Notes under the pieces: generated by a model
What the model was told of the DNA's origin: nothing
Database searches by the model: none
Seen by the model: the letters and a program-made list of their open reading frames with translations, nothing else
Source of the DNA: Struthidea cinerea
Taxonomy: Eukaryota; Chordata; Aves; Passeriformes; Corcoracidae
Direction of reading: 5' to 3'
NCBI GenBank assembly: GCA_013397865.1
Contig: VZTI01001775.1
Location: 124,001 to 188,000, forward strand
Length of the DNA: 64,000 nt
Program-made: the position numbers and the translations under genes
Part shown: piece after piece, positions 35,086 through 48,194 of the stretch
Numbering within the stretch: the stretch's first letter is position 1
Layout of the letters: the number at the start of each line of letters is the position of its first letter

Positions 35086-35677
35086 TTCCCTCTTTTTGTT
35101 TTTCTCAGCTTTATTATATCTCACTTATGAAATGCAATGAGTCTTGACAACAAAAAATATATGCGTAAGAGGCTCACATCAAGCAGGGAGGCAGCGCTAG
35201 TTTTGCAATTTAAGGTTAAAGGACTTTGCTAGATTCTCTACAATTCAGATCCTATATCCAATGGGATTTCATTTCAGTATTTCCAGGACAGAAGTTGAAA
35301 AATAGTTTTGAAGCATCTCATTTCCTACAGAAGCACAACAAAAATGAAAAAAAAATACCCTGAGTACCAAAGATCACCATTTGGCTATTTCTAACCTTGT
35401 GCCTAGACAAATTTCCTTGAAAATCGGACTGGCACAAAGAGAATTCAAACACCCAACGAAGGGTATTTGGGATAAATTTTCTGCTTTTACTGACTAATAT
35501 ACTCCACTTCTTTATATGAGATTCTCCTATTAAATTTCAGCTGTGACCACCCAAAAAAAGAAATATAATGTGGGGCTTGTGCAATTACCTTGATTCAACA
35601 GGTTTCTATGCTTGGACATTTTTATGGTCTCAAAGAATTCCTGTTCACTTATTGGTTTCCATCAGCAAGAATGAAAT

Positions 35678-35695
35678 AACAATGAGGGCATTGTT
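35678..35695. promoter_or_regulatory. Inverted SOX-type motif pair
   Basis: AACAATGAGGGCATTGTT has 7-bp exact inverted arms around a 4-bp spacer. AACAAT/ATTGTT is the SOX core, and head-to-head pairs with 3-5 bp spacing are the known arrangement for SOXE (SOX9/SOX10) dimers. Function here is inferred from the motif only; no target gene is visible. Confidence 0.3.
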
Positions 35696-36800
35696 GTGTT
35701 CTTTTTTCTTTTATGTACAAAAAATACATTTCCACAAATAAATATCTCAAAAGCATAATTCACAATTGGCTTTCAGCATGAAATAGCACAACACACAAAA
35801 CGTGTTGGAACATTAGTCTGGTTTCATACAGTGCTTTTCAAATTCTGCGATAAGAGGTCTTTTCAAAACCGAAGACTGAATGATGGAAGCATATTGACTT
35901 GCAGGCAGGATCTGCCTTTTTTGTTATTCCATGTGTCATTACAAGCTTTAAACATTAGAACAAGATCTATATAAATGATGCACTCTGCAAGAACTGCCTT
36001 TAGTCTAAGAAAAATACCAGAAGCCAGACAAGATATCTAGGCAAAAAGCAGGCTAATTTAAAACCTGTCAGAAATAAAAAGCCCTCCCGGTGAGATACTC
36101 CGTGACAAGGTCTTAGATACGAGATCACATCCAAATCACAACTTCTGTATAGAAGTAACAGCTTCAACACAATTGCTTTTATAGCCCCGTATTTATACCA
36201 GAATTGAATTATATCTACTCAAGAGCAAACTTTATCACTGTCTGTGGCTGAAGAAGCAAGTGCTGCTGGGTTGTACAGAGACTTAACCAAGAGAGTAACC
36301 AGTGCAATTCACTTATAACTTATTCACCTGGCAAAGACAGCAGAATACTGTAATCAGATTCAATAGGATTACACCAGCAATTAGGACTAGAGAGTTAGAT
36401 TCTCTGCTATGCTATGCCCTGCAGATATGTACATCTATAGAATGTCTACGTGGGGAATTTTAAACAAGAACTGAATGGTGGCATTTTATTTTGTGGTGTA
36501 AGGCATAAGAAGCATATCACTTGTAGAAATTGTATTCTCTTTTTTGCAGCCTTCTTGGATGATAAATCTGGTCTCCTGGTTGAACATTTTGCATCACTGA
36601 GTCCGGTTCCCTGTTAACACAGGCACCTATCACTCTCTCACTAGTGTATGTAGCACCATCTGCAAAGCATCTCATCTCTTTGCTCCAGTGCTGTGATCAG
36701 AGACAGTTGTGGAACCTCTCTGCCATTGCAAATCCAAACTTGTTCATGGCCAGTCTACACCTAACATGAAGTAAGATAATACAAAAAAGCAAAGACCTTA

Positions 36801-36840
36801 ATGATGATGATGATGATGATTATTATTATTATTATTATTT
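36801..36840. repeat. (ATG)n(ATT)n compound microsatellite
   Basis: About six atg units grade into about six att units. Confidence 0.93.
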
Positions 36841-38390
36841 AACAAATATTTATTATAAATGAAATTATTTTTTGAAATGAGTACACAAATTTCCAGGTTT
36901 CATTAATTACATAACCTCCAAAGCATTTGAGGTTCATTAATGGTTTTTACGAGTCCTTCTACTCTTTCATGTTGGTATCTTATCAAGTGGGTACCAGAGC
37001 CCAGAAGCTTCCTTTCCTATTCTGTTGTAGAACAGAAATATTTTTCCTTTGTCATGGAGAAAGGCAATCATTTCAATGATGCACTAGAGAACACATGCTG
37101 AATCAGCAGCAAAGGCAAGGTGAGCTCTCCAGTGTTCCCAGACACTCCTGTTTGACTGTAGGCTGTGGAAATCACCACCAGAGTGCAAATTCCTCATAAA
37201 CCCTAACCTATGGTGGGGTTACTAGGGTGCTGGTGAAGGACATCTTGTTCTTTCAAGATCTCCAGAAGTCTCTCACAAAAGGAATTGTACCTTTAATCAT
37301 AAAACCTGTCCTTCCTCAGTTTTCTCATCCATCCTCAGATTTCTCATCTCATTTTCTGCTGAACTCAGAAATGTTACGCAAATTATTTGTATAGGTGGCC
37401 AGTTTAGAACAGTTGCCCAAGACCTCAGAAGGGTCCTTACACAAACAATCCCTCAAACTTCCTATCTTTTAAAACAGAACAAAGTCTATAAGTACAGGAA
37501 ATCCAAAACTTATTCACTTGTAAAGACAAAACAGAAGCCTTAATGACTTTACGTGCTGATTTCTTTTTGAGGAAGATAAAGTTCTATATATTAAATTAAA
37601 GTGATGATGAGCTTCATGTCAACTCAATTCATACACTTAGGCTGGTATGCATTCAAAGCCGTCTGACCTGTTTTAGGAGTTGAACTGGCCCCGAAATACA
37701 CTTTTTTCTTTATTTCCATCAGAAGGAGCTGATCTGGTAATCTAAGACTTAGACATTTAGGTTTTAAGTGTCTCAGCTCTAAGATGTGACTCATGGTCAA
37801 GATGCTGTCACTCAGAGGAAGCACCTGAAATGAAAGAATTCAGCTTATCCTTATCCATTTACCTTCTTCCCAGGTACCCCTCTAAGGCTAACAGTAACAT
37901 TGCCTCAATTGTTGCACATTTGAAGCCAGACTATCAAAAGGCTTGAATATCACAGAATTGAAGGCTCATGAAAAAAAACACCAAATCTAGTATTAAACTA
38001 GATTTATTTCTTTCTTCGGTTGATGCTGTGCATACTCCACTTGGTCTGCAGACTTCTCAGTTCTACTGTCCCAGACAAGGTCTGCGGATTTTAGTTCAGA
38101 TGTTTCTCCCAAGTTTCATCAATATTCAAGTGACAAAAATCCATCTTAATCCTGGGCCTGAAATTCAGGTATCTGGAGACCACAGAATTCTGTGCTAAAT
38201 TTTGCAGCTATCCCACATTGTCATCACTGTCAATATTAGACAGTGAGGAAAACAAGACCCTACTGTCTTCAATATTGTGATTCCATCCTCAAACTTGATA
38301 GCATTGGTACTGTCATTAAGTAATTTTAAGACGCAGAATAAGCCATAAACCAGGATCATGGCACTGGAAAGTGGAGTCAAAGGAGACCAC

Positions 38391-38408
38391 AGATCTTAGC
38401 TAAGATCT
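38391..38408. repeat. Perfect 18-bp palindrome
   Basis: AGATCTTAGCTAAGATCT equals its own reverse complement. A further partial copy (CAGATCTTAA) follows at 38413-38422, so the word AGATCTTA is repeated within about 30 bp. Confidence 0.9.
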
Positions 38409-41400
38409 AACACAGATCTTAACTCTTACCTGTTCTATACAAGAATGTGCTTTGTCCCTGTATTTTCCCCACATCAATTACTGAATTTATTCCAGCAGAG
38501 CAAAGGAAAACAAACAAGAAGAAGTTTAACCCCACTATAATCAGACACCTCCTTTTTACTTTCTTTTTACCAAATTTCTAAGTCAATCCAGATCTCAGCA
38601 TCCAAATCCAAGAAATTCCATAGATGTTGAGAAGGATCAAGCAACATGCCTAGCCATGTAATAGTCCCAGTGCACTTTGAATTAATTATAGACCCAGCAG
38701 GAACTCGTAAAGGATTGCACAGAACAGCAACAACAATTATTCTTAACTGTAGGCCCAGCTGGCTCCCAATCTTAAACCAGCATGAGTTTTGTTAATAACC
38801 ATGGCAATACCAGAAAAATAAACACCTTTGCTTAACACAATCATTATTTACTTGTATCCACCCCACTGATGTAATTTAACTTGGACTCTTTATTCTATCT
38901 GCTCTCCTCATGTCTCCCAACCAGGGTATCCAGGACATATGACATCAAAGTATATGCTGAATAACTGCATCGTTCCCACACTGCAGAAGATCCACCAGCT
39001 ACAGCTGGGAGCACTGAATTGAAAAGAAACACGGGAAAATCTGTATAGGTCTCTCTTATTTAATTAGTTTACCTCATAGACTGAACATAAACTTGTGTAC
39101 AATGTAAGGAATATCATCAGTGATAGCCCCATCAGCACCGGAGACTATGATTTGTCTCAGGAAAGATGATCTCATAGAAGGTATCTAGAATTTAAGTTTT
39201 ATTAAATGAATAAAAAACACAGTTTGCCACTCATAACAGTAGTTTTCAAGGAATGGGAAAAAAAAGAATACCACCATCTGAGTGCAACTGAGTCAGAATA
39301 TGAAATTTTCATTTCTCCAGACTGTTAATTCAAGAGAGGGTGTAGACTGGCAATTGCTAGAAATTAAATGGAAAGTAAGTTGTGACATTCTGTCAAATTT
39401 CACCTGCAAGTGCAGCATACTGATAAAAATAAACTCAGCTCAAGCCTTCTGTTTCCACAAAGCATGAAAAATAGAAGATTGAGGTTATTTTCTCTCAGTG
39501 CAATACAAATGAATCTGTTTAATAGATTCAAACTGAAAAACGTTTTGCAATTCTAACTAGTGTATTAATCACACTCCCTATATTCAGGAATGTAGAGTAA
39601 CATTTTCAAAAATGTCCAGGACTTTTCACTGGCCAGACTTTAAGTTCTCTTTAAAAGTTTGGGTTTAGATCAAATGAAATGTGCAGAACAGCAGTTCCCA
39701 GCCATCACTGGTCCTTAAGTTACAATTCTGTGAAAGCAGCATTTTTGTAGCAGCCCTGCATTGTGTCCACCCAACTGTGTTCAATTTTAAGCTTTCAGTT
39801 GCCTCTGAATGCAAGCAATATCTCAGGATCATACACAGCATTTCCCCTCAATGTACAAACTGTCTCTGAAACAACATCAGGAGAAATAAATGAAGTTAGA
39901 TATGTCAGTTTTACTAAAGGCATCTTAGACTATTAGAGCTTTACTTTTTAGTATGTGTATTCATTGTTCAAACCCAGTCTTCCAAGGTGACACATGAAGA
40001 TGGATTCTAATTCTTCCATGAAACCGCACCAATCTCTGTGAAGCTTTTTTCAAGCATATAGTCATATGAGTAACACAGACTTACAGCTCTTTGCACCTCA
40101 TTCTTTCTGAAGCAAAAACGGATAGGAAAGTACAATTCGTCTCTGTATTTGTCTTTTATTGGCTCTAATACTGCAACATTACTCTTAAGTTTCATTGTAC
40201 TACCTTCTGCTTGTTTACATGCAAAAAGATATGTAATATAATGGAATTCTTTAAGATAAACACCAACATGCTTCTCTTCATATAACAGTTCTTTAACTCA
40301 CTCTTGATACGCCTTTGTGTTTTTTTCTTTAAAGTTTTGCAATGACATATTTCAATTTTTTTGTATAATTATTTGGCAGAATGCCATTGTAGTGACTTCT
40401 GCAATCTGTGCGAGATCTTTGGAAAGTATTATTAGTTCTGGAAAACAGGACTTTTGTGACCCAGAGGAGTGATATCTCTTGCTTGTTTAAAAGTAAAAAG
40501 TTTTTTTTTGAGGAAAAGATTCTTATACTTTGTTTCCCACTCAGACAAAGGGGAAGGGGGGCAAAGAGAAAGGAGGTTTTTGAAGTTTCCATCAGATAGT
40601 ATACAATTTGCAGCCATTCCTGGTGAGATGCTAGTATGCAAATCAATTCTTCTCAGATAATTTTTTACTCTCCCCTCTCTACCTGAGATTTAGTGGTGCA
40701 GTCTTTCTGTTTTAAGTATAATGCTTTACTGGACAGAATATGGGTACACATCATTGCATGGATCTCACGTGTTACTGTACGCTTAGTAGAGGAAGAGGAA
40801 TTGAGATGAGGGAGTGGATTCGTTTGCCTACTGTACCAACTTTAAATCAGTATGAATTTCCAGTGTAGGCAACACCTTACCTGGCTTCAGCAATGACACT
40901 GTAGTGTGTAGGAGCTTTTCACACAGCAGTAAGAGCCAGGATGCTCTAAACTCTTGCAAGCTCTGAGAAGGCTTTGGGAAAACTGGGACTGAGACTGAGA
41001 AAACACAACAGTGAGCAACACCTGAGCTTTACGAGTAACCAGCAAACCCCTGAATGCAGAAGACGAGTTATTGGAAGTAGACTATCCAGCTAAAATGCCT
41101 TGAAGGACTTTGGTTTTGTGTGTAAGAAGAGTAAAATCTATTTTCATATACTTTAAAAGAAGAAAAAAAAAATAAATGCATTAAAGTGGCTTATATCCAA
41201 AACCAGAGAGATCTGTCTTTCCTTTACAATGCAAGATCAGTGCTGCAGCTGACCCATATTCTTAAAGGATGATTAGATCAAATGTCAGATTTCAGTGACC
41301 TAAATCTCCATGGATGATGCAGACAGTCAGAACTGCACCACTGAACAAGGAACATATCCTGGTGATGCTAAATTGATGTGAAATTAGGCTGGCAAACATT

Positions 41401-42019
41401 CACTGCTATTCCATTTCTTTCAGATAGTCCATTAAATGGCTTGTAAATAGCAACCCACCTACCTTCAGAAGGAAAATTGAGAATTAAAAAGTATATTAAA
41501 ATACTCTAAAACAGGGAAATGATAGAATTAAGATTGCCCATAAAATTTTGACAAGTTTCCCTGTGTATGGTGATAAGACCTCTTGGTCCTCAGGACATCT
41601 GTCTCATTCATTCCTAAAAGGAGACTACTAATTGAAAGAGCATATATACCATGTCTTGTTTTGCCACAACTGCAATATTTTTCTAGTAATTTTTAATTCA
41701 ATAACTGTAAGGACTTAAAAAATCACAGTTGCCTGTCTCAAACACTGTTAAAACCACAGAAGAACTTTGCAGAATGGAGCAGCAGGGTGGCACTGGCTCC
41801 AAACAAGGGTTCTCTCTGTGGCAGATTGGGTGGAACGGCAACTGCTCGTACTCGTATCACTGGTATCACCCCAAGATATGGAACTGCTGGCATCTGTGAC
41901 CACCCTCCCCACACACACTCACTCCTGCCCCAAATATGCCTCCGTGGATTCCTGGAATCTGGACTATAAATTAAGCCACCAGATGGGAACAGGAGATAAG
42001 ATAAATTAGTGTCCAAACA

Positions 42020-42526
42020 TGTTGTGGTTTAACCCCAGCCAGCAGCCAAGCCCCATGCAGCAGTTAGTGGGGAACTGCTTCCTGTGGGATGGACTCACAT
42101 TGGAGAAATTCATGGACAACTATCTCCCATGAAAGGGACCCCCCACTGGAGCAGGGCAAGGACTCTTCTCGCTGAGTAGCAGAAGAAAAACATGTGATGA
42201 ATGGACCATAAGCTCCATTCCCTGTGTCCCTGCGCTGCTGCTGGGGAGCAGGTAGAATTGAGAAGGAAGGAGGGGTGAGGGAGAGGAGGGGTTTTTAAGG
42301 TCTTACTTCTCGTCATCCTGCTCTGATTTTGTAAGTAATAAACTGAATAAATGTCCCTGATTCCAGCCTGTTTTACCTGTGCTGGTATTTGGTGAGTAAT
42401 CTCTCCCAGTCCTTATCTCAACTCATGAACTCTTTGTTACATTTTCTCTCCCCTTTCAGCTGTTGAGGGCAGTGAGAGAGTGGCTTTTTTGGGTGCCAGG
42501 CACCCAGCCAGGTCCAACCCACTACA
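42020..42526 (+). mobile_element. Avian ERV LTR, plus orientation
   Basis: It begins TGTTGTGGTTTAACCCCAGC and ends ...CCCACTACA, giving TG...CA ends whose terminal eight bases are near-inverted copies (TGTTGTGG / CCACTACA). Two AATAAA signals lie at 42337-42342 and 42346-42351, followed by a U5-like stretch with 'cttatctcaactcatgaact'. The opening phrase is common among bird ERV LTRs. No internal viral genes lie on either side, so it looks like a solo LTR of about 507 bp. I could not find a matching target duplication at these ends (aaaca versus cgact). Confidence 0.8.
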
Positions 42527-44542
42527 CGACTTCGGCATATGGTCTCGTTTGCACCTAAATTCAGGTAGAGCCATCTCTCAATAATCAGATCATAAAACTA
42601 ACCTTAAAACTCTTCTCTGAAGGGGATGATTAAATTCTTCTAGTCTAGAGTACCAAGTCATCCCATGGTACTCTTCCCTCTAATAGGTGTCTGACAACTG
42701 ATACTTTATTTCCTTAAACTTTCCCTGTCTGACAATGACCGAGGAAAATCCGCATTTTACAAATAGAGAAGGCAATGAGATATCCCAACCAATTCTGTAC
42801 ACTTGGTCTGAGGTCCTAAATATTTGACTCCTCTCCTAGGGGTTTCACTGAGCACTTCCCCACACAGCGTGCAGGTCTCAGAGGGTGACAAGCATCTGCT
42901 AACTGCAATTCAAGGCCTTCAGTCAGGCCCCAGGAAACAAAGTATGAGAAATTTGGAGATCAAAATAAGACTGGCTTTAGTGGCTTGCCTACTATCAAAA
43001 GGAGCTCTGTGAACCAGGCAGAATCAGCAGTCACTTCTTCAAGGTGAATGCATATCATTTGGAAGAAGGCTTGGCTTCCAATGCCATCCTGTTCCATACC
43101 TTGCTTATGGCTGGGGAAGCCACAAACTGCAGTGTCCTTCACAGACACTACAAACCTGACTCACGATAAAACTGGTCACAACCCAACACTACACACTGAG
43201 TAATTAAAAGGCAATCTTAATCCTAACCTATTCTTATTCATAACTGTGTAGAATTATAATTTCCAAATTTAAGAATTCAAGTGTGAATGAACAAAAAAAA
43301 AAGGAACAGAACAGACAAATCTCACTGTGTGATATCAGATGCAGCCTTTTGGCACTGTTCTGGAGAGGCATTAGGACTTTCACAAAGTCCTGCATTAAAA
43401 CACTGCTTGTTTCCAATCAGCCTTGTATATCATTCAGTATCTTTCAACGTACAGCAACCACTTTTCTAAAATATATGTAGAGATGCTGTATATAAGTTTT
43501 TAATTGATATAGAATTGCCTAGTTGAGGAAGTGTGAGCATTTTTAGTTGCTCTAAGCAGGCTTGGATTTAAGGCTTTAAGGATTCATAGTCTAAAGGAAC
43601 ATGTCTCCAAGACTTTTCTGGTCATTTCTGAGATCTATTTTGAGACAAGTCACAGAGAGAATCACTTGAAACTGTCTCATCACAACCTCAAGTTACGCTC
43701 CTGAAATATCCCTCAAGTATTTTCTCCAAAGCTGGCCTCTAAGCCTAAGACCATTAGAACGCCTTTGAAGTTCCATAGCAGGAACTGTGGAGTCTCTTGC
43801 TGGTGTTACTCAGAAATCCAGTACTTTGAGGAGCAGACCTTGAAAGCAACTTTGTAAAACTCCAGACAGCTGCTTTCTTTTCTCCCAGTGCAGCTTTATC
43901 AGGCTTGTTTGTTGCTTATAGATTTTGCATGTTCTGTCCTGGTTTTAGGACTGGATGAAAGACCTTGGGACAATTAATGATTTCAGATGGTCCACAGAGA
44001 TGCAGGCATACTTTCTTTCACACAGTAGAGCAGTTGTGATTATAAACATTTCCCAGATCCCCTGCACAACACTGGATGACAGCTAAGTTGCACCCACACA
44101 GCCTTCTGCCTAAAGATGACAACACACAGTAGAGATGGCTAAATTTCTTTTCAGAATGTTCTTCATCAAGCTTTTAAGGTAAGATCTCTTGAAAGCAGTG
44201 CTAGAAAGCTATATAGGCTATATGCAAAAGAGCAGATATCTTGTCCAGAAGTCAAATTAATATGAGTCACTGAGTCAAGAGTAACTCTGTACCAATAAAT
44301 GGAATTAATTTTCTTTATGTTTTGGTACATGGTGCTGGTTTGGTACCATGCAGGATCATGTATATCATATAGTTTATAGATGTCTACAGCAAAACAGTAT
44401 TTCTGTCCTGTTCATCAAGGCATCAATTGATAAAAAACAAGTCCCACACCAGACTGACAATTATCTGAAGAAGTGGCAATACCAAATGAATTGATAAAAT
44501 GTTATTTCTAATTCTTTTTGGAGAATCAAATCTGTTTCAAAT

Positions 44543-44638
44543 CATGTTAATGTAAATTACTGTGGCAAATGTGACATCTCTGTCTGAGAGCATGTTAATG
44601 TAATTTACTATAGTGAATATCACATCTCCATCTGCTAA
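44543..44638. repeat. 48-bp tandem duplication, two diverged copies
   Basis: Copy 1 (44543-44590) and copy 2 (44591-44638) both begin CATGTTAATGTAA and both continue with a variant of the 'cacatctc' phrase. They are co-linear with scattered substitutions, so the duplication is not recent. Confidence 0.88.
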
Positions 44639-46083
44639 AGCAATCTGGTAAAATTCACTAAGATTATTATCTTCAAGAGGAAGAGGTTTTTAATCTTTCA
44701 GGTTGTTGTTTTTAAGTTCCTTCTTATGGAAATATTATCTAACATGTGATGCTGACTGACAGTGTTTAAATTAAAAATGGAGTATGTAAATTCCTAGCTC
44801 TTACCAGCTCACTGTAGAACAGCATCTGGTAGAAAACTGAGGCCAGAATTTCAATAGCCCAAAAAATTTAATTTCAGACAGAATTTCTTCAGATGTGGTA
44901 GATAGACAACAGTACTATGAGAGTAATATGATAAATTTTATATTTGCCTAAATTGCATCAACTTTTGACAAGTCTTTGCTTGCTATCAGAGACCAGAAAA
45001 ACTCCAAAGCAAAATGTTCTACCTCAATAAGCTATGCAAAAATAGAAAAAATTAATGAAACAGTGTAATGGATACGAGTATTTCATTTTTAGGGTTATTC
45101 AGTGTTTAAAACATAAGAATAAATCTTGCAGGCACTACTGCTGTGGAAATCAGTAAAAGAGGTCTGAAATATGTTGAGGAATCACATATCTTTCCTAAGA
45201 GCTATCCAGTCTGTGCTCATTATGCCTAATCTATAATAATGTGGAAAGAAGGACGTTTTTACTACTAACTGAAAAGATTTCAAAGCCAAATCTGAGGACA
45301 TCATGTAACTACACAAAATATTATAAGATTCTATTAGAGAATAGAATACTGTGTTGGAGTATTCTAGAGACAAGAGAATACTTACTTAAATGCTGAAATT
45401 TTTGTTGAAAACAAATTTCACTGCAGGTTTTTTTTTCTTTTAGCAACTAACAGGTATCACAGAAAACATCCAACAGTATAGATTAGAATAGCTCTTTCAG
45501 GAGAAAAATAGGATGCAATAGCATTTCAACAGCTTTGATTAAAGTTGATTGCACTGATCAAAATAGCCAAGTATCCCGCTTTTAGATGCTTTTCCACTGT
45601 TTGGCTCTGGATTTGGCCAGAATGGATAGGGAGCACAGAGGGGCTTGAAGACTGAAGTCAGAGACCACAGAGCTTTGTAGTTCTGGGGATGAAGAATAAA
45701 AGTTCTAGGATCAGCAGGAAAAGAAACTAAGAGGTACCTAAAGGAAAGGAAGAGTTGCCCAGTTTCCCCTCCTCTTTCCCCTCAGAAGATGGCTTCCTTC
45801 CTGGTGGTGACAAAGCACTTCAAAAAGTCAGCTTTCAAAGTGAGACATCCAAAATACTTTTCCTCCCTGCTCCAGCCTGTTTCTAACTGTATCTGGCTGC
45901 TGGGCAGCTTCTTCACTTTGGGGTATTGACACCTGCTGGCCGACATAAAAATAGAAAACTGTTTTCTCGGGAACAGAGTCCCAGTGCTGGGTGCATATGG
46001 TTTCATGTTCTCTCTCTGCCATATGTTAGAAACTTTCTGATTCAAACTGGGTGCAAGTGAAAACCATAATTTTAAAACCATCT

Positions 46084-46273
46084 TTAAAAGAATAACTGGC
46101 TTGGATTTTGTTTTACTGCAAATGCCAAGACACCCTTAACAATGGAAACATTACCAAGTCTCTCCAAATTCTCCACTATGATATAAACAACAAAATTATT
46201 CCTTAGTTTCCAATTTTCACAGATTCCAATAAATCCAAAGAACCATGTACTCCAGATTTTCCTGGAAGATAAT
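46084..46273 (-). CDS. Candidate last coding exon, unknown protein (uncertain)
   Basis: Reading leftwards on the minus strand, a strong acceptor-like pyrimidine tract (tttttcttttctttcatttcag) ends just before 46273. The frame then stays open to TAA at 46084-46086. The encoded segment is aromatic-rich ('SSRKIWSTWFFGFIG') and then polar ('ENLERLGNVSIVKGV'). It joins in phase with the candidate exon at 47226-47427 (a codon split AA|A). No known family was recognised. An alternative frame also gives a short plausible end, so the phase is not proven. Confidence 0.2.
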
Positions 46274-47033
46274 CTGAAATGAAAGAAAAGAAAAAGGTCC
46301 ATGTATTGAGTTTTAAATTTCTGCTCTTCCTATGTTTATGAAAACCTTCCCCTCTTCAATTGTTTTATATTTATTTAGCTTTAGATCTAAATGAAGGACA
46401 GCATCCTTTTAAACATTTACATCAGGGGAAATATTGATGTTATTTCTGCTTTCACCCTTCATACAAGTTTTCCTGGGAATCCTCTTCTGGTTAACCTCAG
46501 TGGTAGGATATTGTCATTCCGGCAATAAATTGCCATTTGGTATGGTCCCATATGAACATTCTTAACTACTGAAAAATGTCTGTTAACGAATACATGATAA
46601 ATGCTATGACCAGTGTCCTACATCTTTCAAGTTTGGGTTTAAGGACAAATTGATTTGGATTCCACTATAATACCACTGAAATCTGAAGCTCACGAGAATT
46701 TTCTCCTTAACTCTACATCAAATAATCTCCCAGTAAGTGTTATTCTTAATTTTAAAAATAAAGCTTTATGCTAGATATCCTACTATTGGTTAGTCACTTG
46801 CTTCTGTTTTACAGACTGAATGTTAAATACTCAGAACAGTAAGGCAAACACATCAAGGGTGTACATTCTGTTCTCATCTTTAATGTATGTTAAATCCCTA
46901 TACAAACATCTTCATTTAAGAGATTGAAGAGTAAAATGGTTTTAATTAACTGCACAATAATCCTTAGAGCATTGACGCTGACGTCATGATTTTCATCAAT
47001 TTTCTTCAACATTTCTAAATGTTCCTTTTTAAC

Positions 47034-47050
47034 AAAAAAAAAAAAAAAAA
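47034..47050. repeat. A-run (17)
   Basis: A homopolymer run. It lies in the proposed intron between the two candidate minus-strand exons. No retrocopy was recognised next to it. Confidence 0.9.
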
Positions 47051-47225
47051 GGAAACCTAAGAAGTGATGTCTTTGTTTCTCTCGATTTTTATTTTGAATA
47101 AACTATTGCATTCAGAAAGAATAAAAATTATTTATCCATGTTCCTGAGGAAGACTGTAAGATGGTTGTCATCATATTTTCACTGCAGGCAGGATGGAACT
47201 ACTCATTTTCACCATTTCAGCTCAC

Positions 47226-47427
47226 TTTATCTCATCCAAACATTCTGAGCTACTGCAAACTGAAATGTCACGATGCATGACTGAAGGGACATTGCAGTGC
47301 AGTACATCTTTAATGCCAGCTTTTTTACATTTCAATTTATACAGAATTTTCTCCACCTTCTCTAGCATTAGCAGACCAGTTTCATACTCCCTTTCATGAG
47401 AAGAAAGACGGGGAATTATAGCCATTG
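47226..47427 (-). CDS. Candidate coding exon, unknown protein (uncertain)
   Basis: On the minus strand a good acceptor (tttcaattcctgcctctcattgtctag) ends at 47428, followed by CA and ATG at 47425. The frame is open to a donor-like AAA|GTGAGC with GT at 47225-47224; without splicing it would stop at 47222. The segment has a lysine/leucine-rich helix-like part ('LEKVEKILYKLKCKK') and then a cysteine-containing part ('CNVPSVMHRDISVCSSSECL'). Plus-strand frames over the same bases also exist. The splice-site pair and the matching phase with 46084-46273 are the only positive evidence. Confidence 0.2.
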
Positions 47428-48150
47428 CTAGACAATGAGAGGCAGGAATTGAAACATTAATCAGAATTAGGTAAAAGAGGAGATGAAAGACAAAGAAAAT
47501 TCCTTTGCAACCTTCATAAGTGATAATAAAATATTTAAATAATCAAACAATGTAAATCCAGACTGTGAACAAATAGAAGTGTCACGTTTCTCATGGTTAA
47601 AAACTCATAGCCTAAAACAGGACTGGAAAAGTAAAAATAAGTAGTATCTATGGAATATTAATGAGATGAGGGACAGAAGAATCCTAAGAAGGAAAGAGCA
47701 GAGTGGTCAGGAGTGGTACACTGGCCATCAGCAACCTGAACAATCAAAAACACTCTGCATTTTGGCAGACTTTTGTAGATGGAAGAAACATCCTTTCAGT
47801 ATTCCGCAGGGATTGAATAAGTTTCTTCATCATCATCAAGATGATCTGCCCATAAAAATGCTCTTAAAAATAAATGAATAAATAAAGCCCAGAAATGAAC
47901 CGATTCCTTGCAATACAAAACACTGGTTAGTAGCTTAGCAAAAATACAAACATGAAGGGGTGGCTGACTTTGTAAAATAAGCAAAAACATGGCATGTGAT
48001 AAAAATGACTGCAAACCACTGTGACTGGAAAGATAAGTTGTAACTGACATGAATGATTCTGATGTTCACGATGCTCTTCGCACTTGTCTTAATTTAATTT
48101 GCAATTCTTTTACTTACATGGTTCAGCATATAGCTCTGTTTCACCCTCAC

Positions 48151-48194
48151 CAATTGTGTCAGCTTCCAGGTCTTGCTGAAAGCTGACACAATTG
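48151..48194. repeat. Perfect 15-bp inverted repeat (hairpin)
   Basis: CAATTGTGTCAGCTT at 48151-48165 and AAGCTGACACAATTG at 48180-48194 are exact reverse complements around a 14-nt spacer. The stem does not extend further on either side, so it is shorter than a typical microRNA precursor. Confidence 0.92.

Larger units (their letters stand above)
33575..42019. other. Mostly unique AT-rich noncoding DNA
   Basis: No gene was recognised in about 8.4 kb. Items noted are microsatellites at 35059-35085 and 36801-36840, the SOX-type palindrome at 35678-35695 and the palindrome at 38391-38408. The stretch at 41760-42010 is slightly GC-richer with open frames on both strands and a TATAAA-like word near 41965, but I could not assign it to a repeat or a gene. 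Confidence 0.45.
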
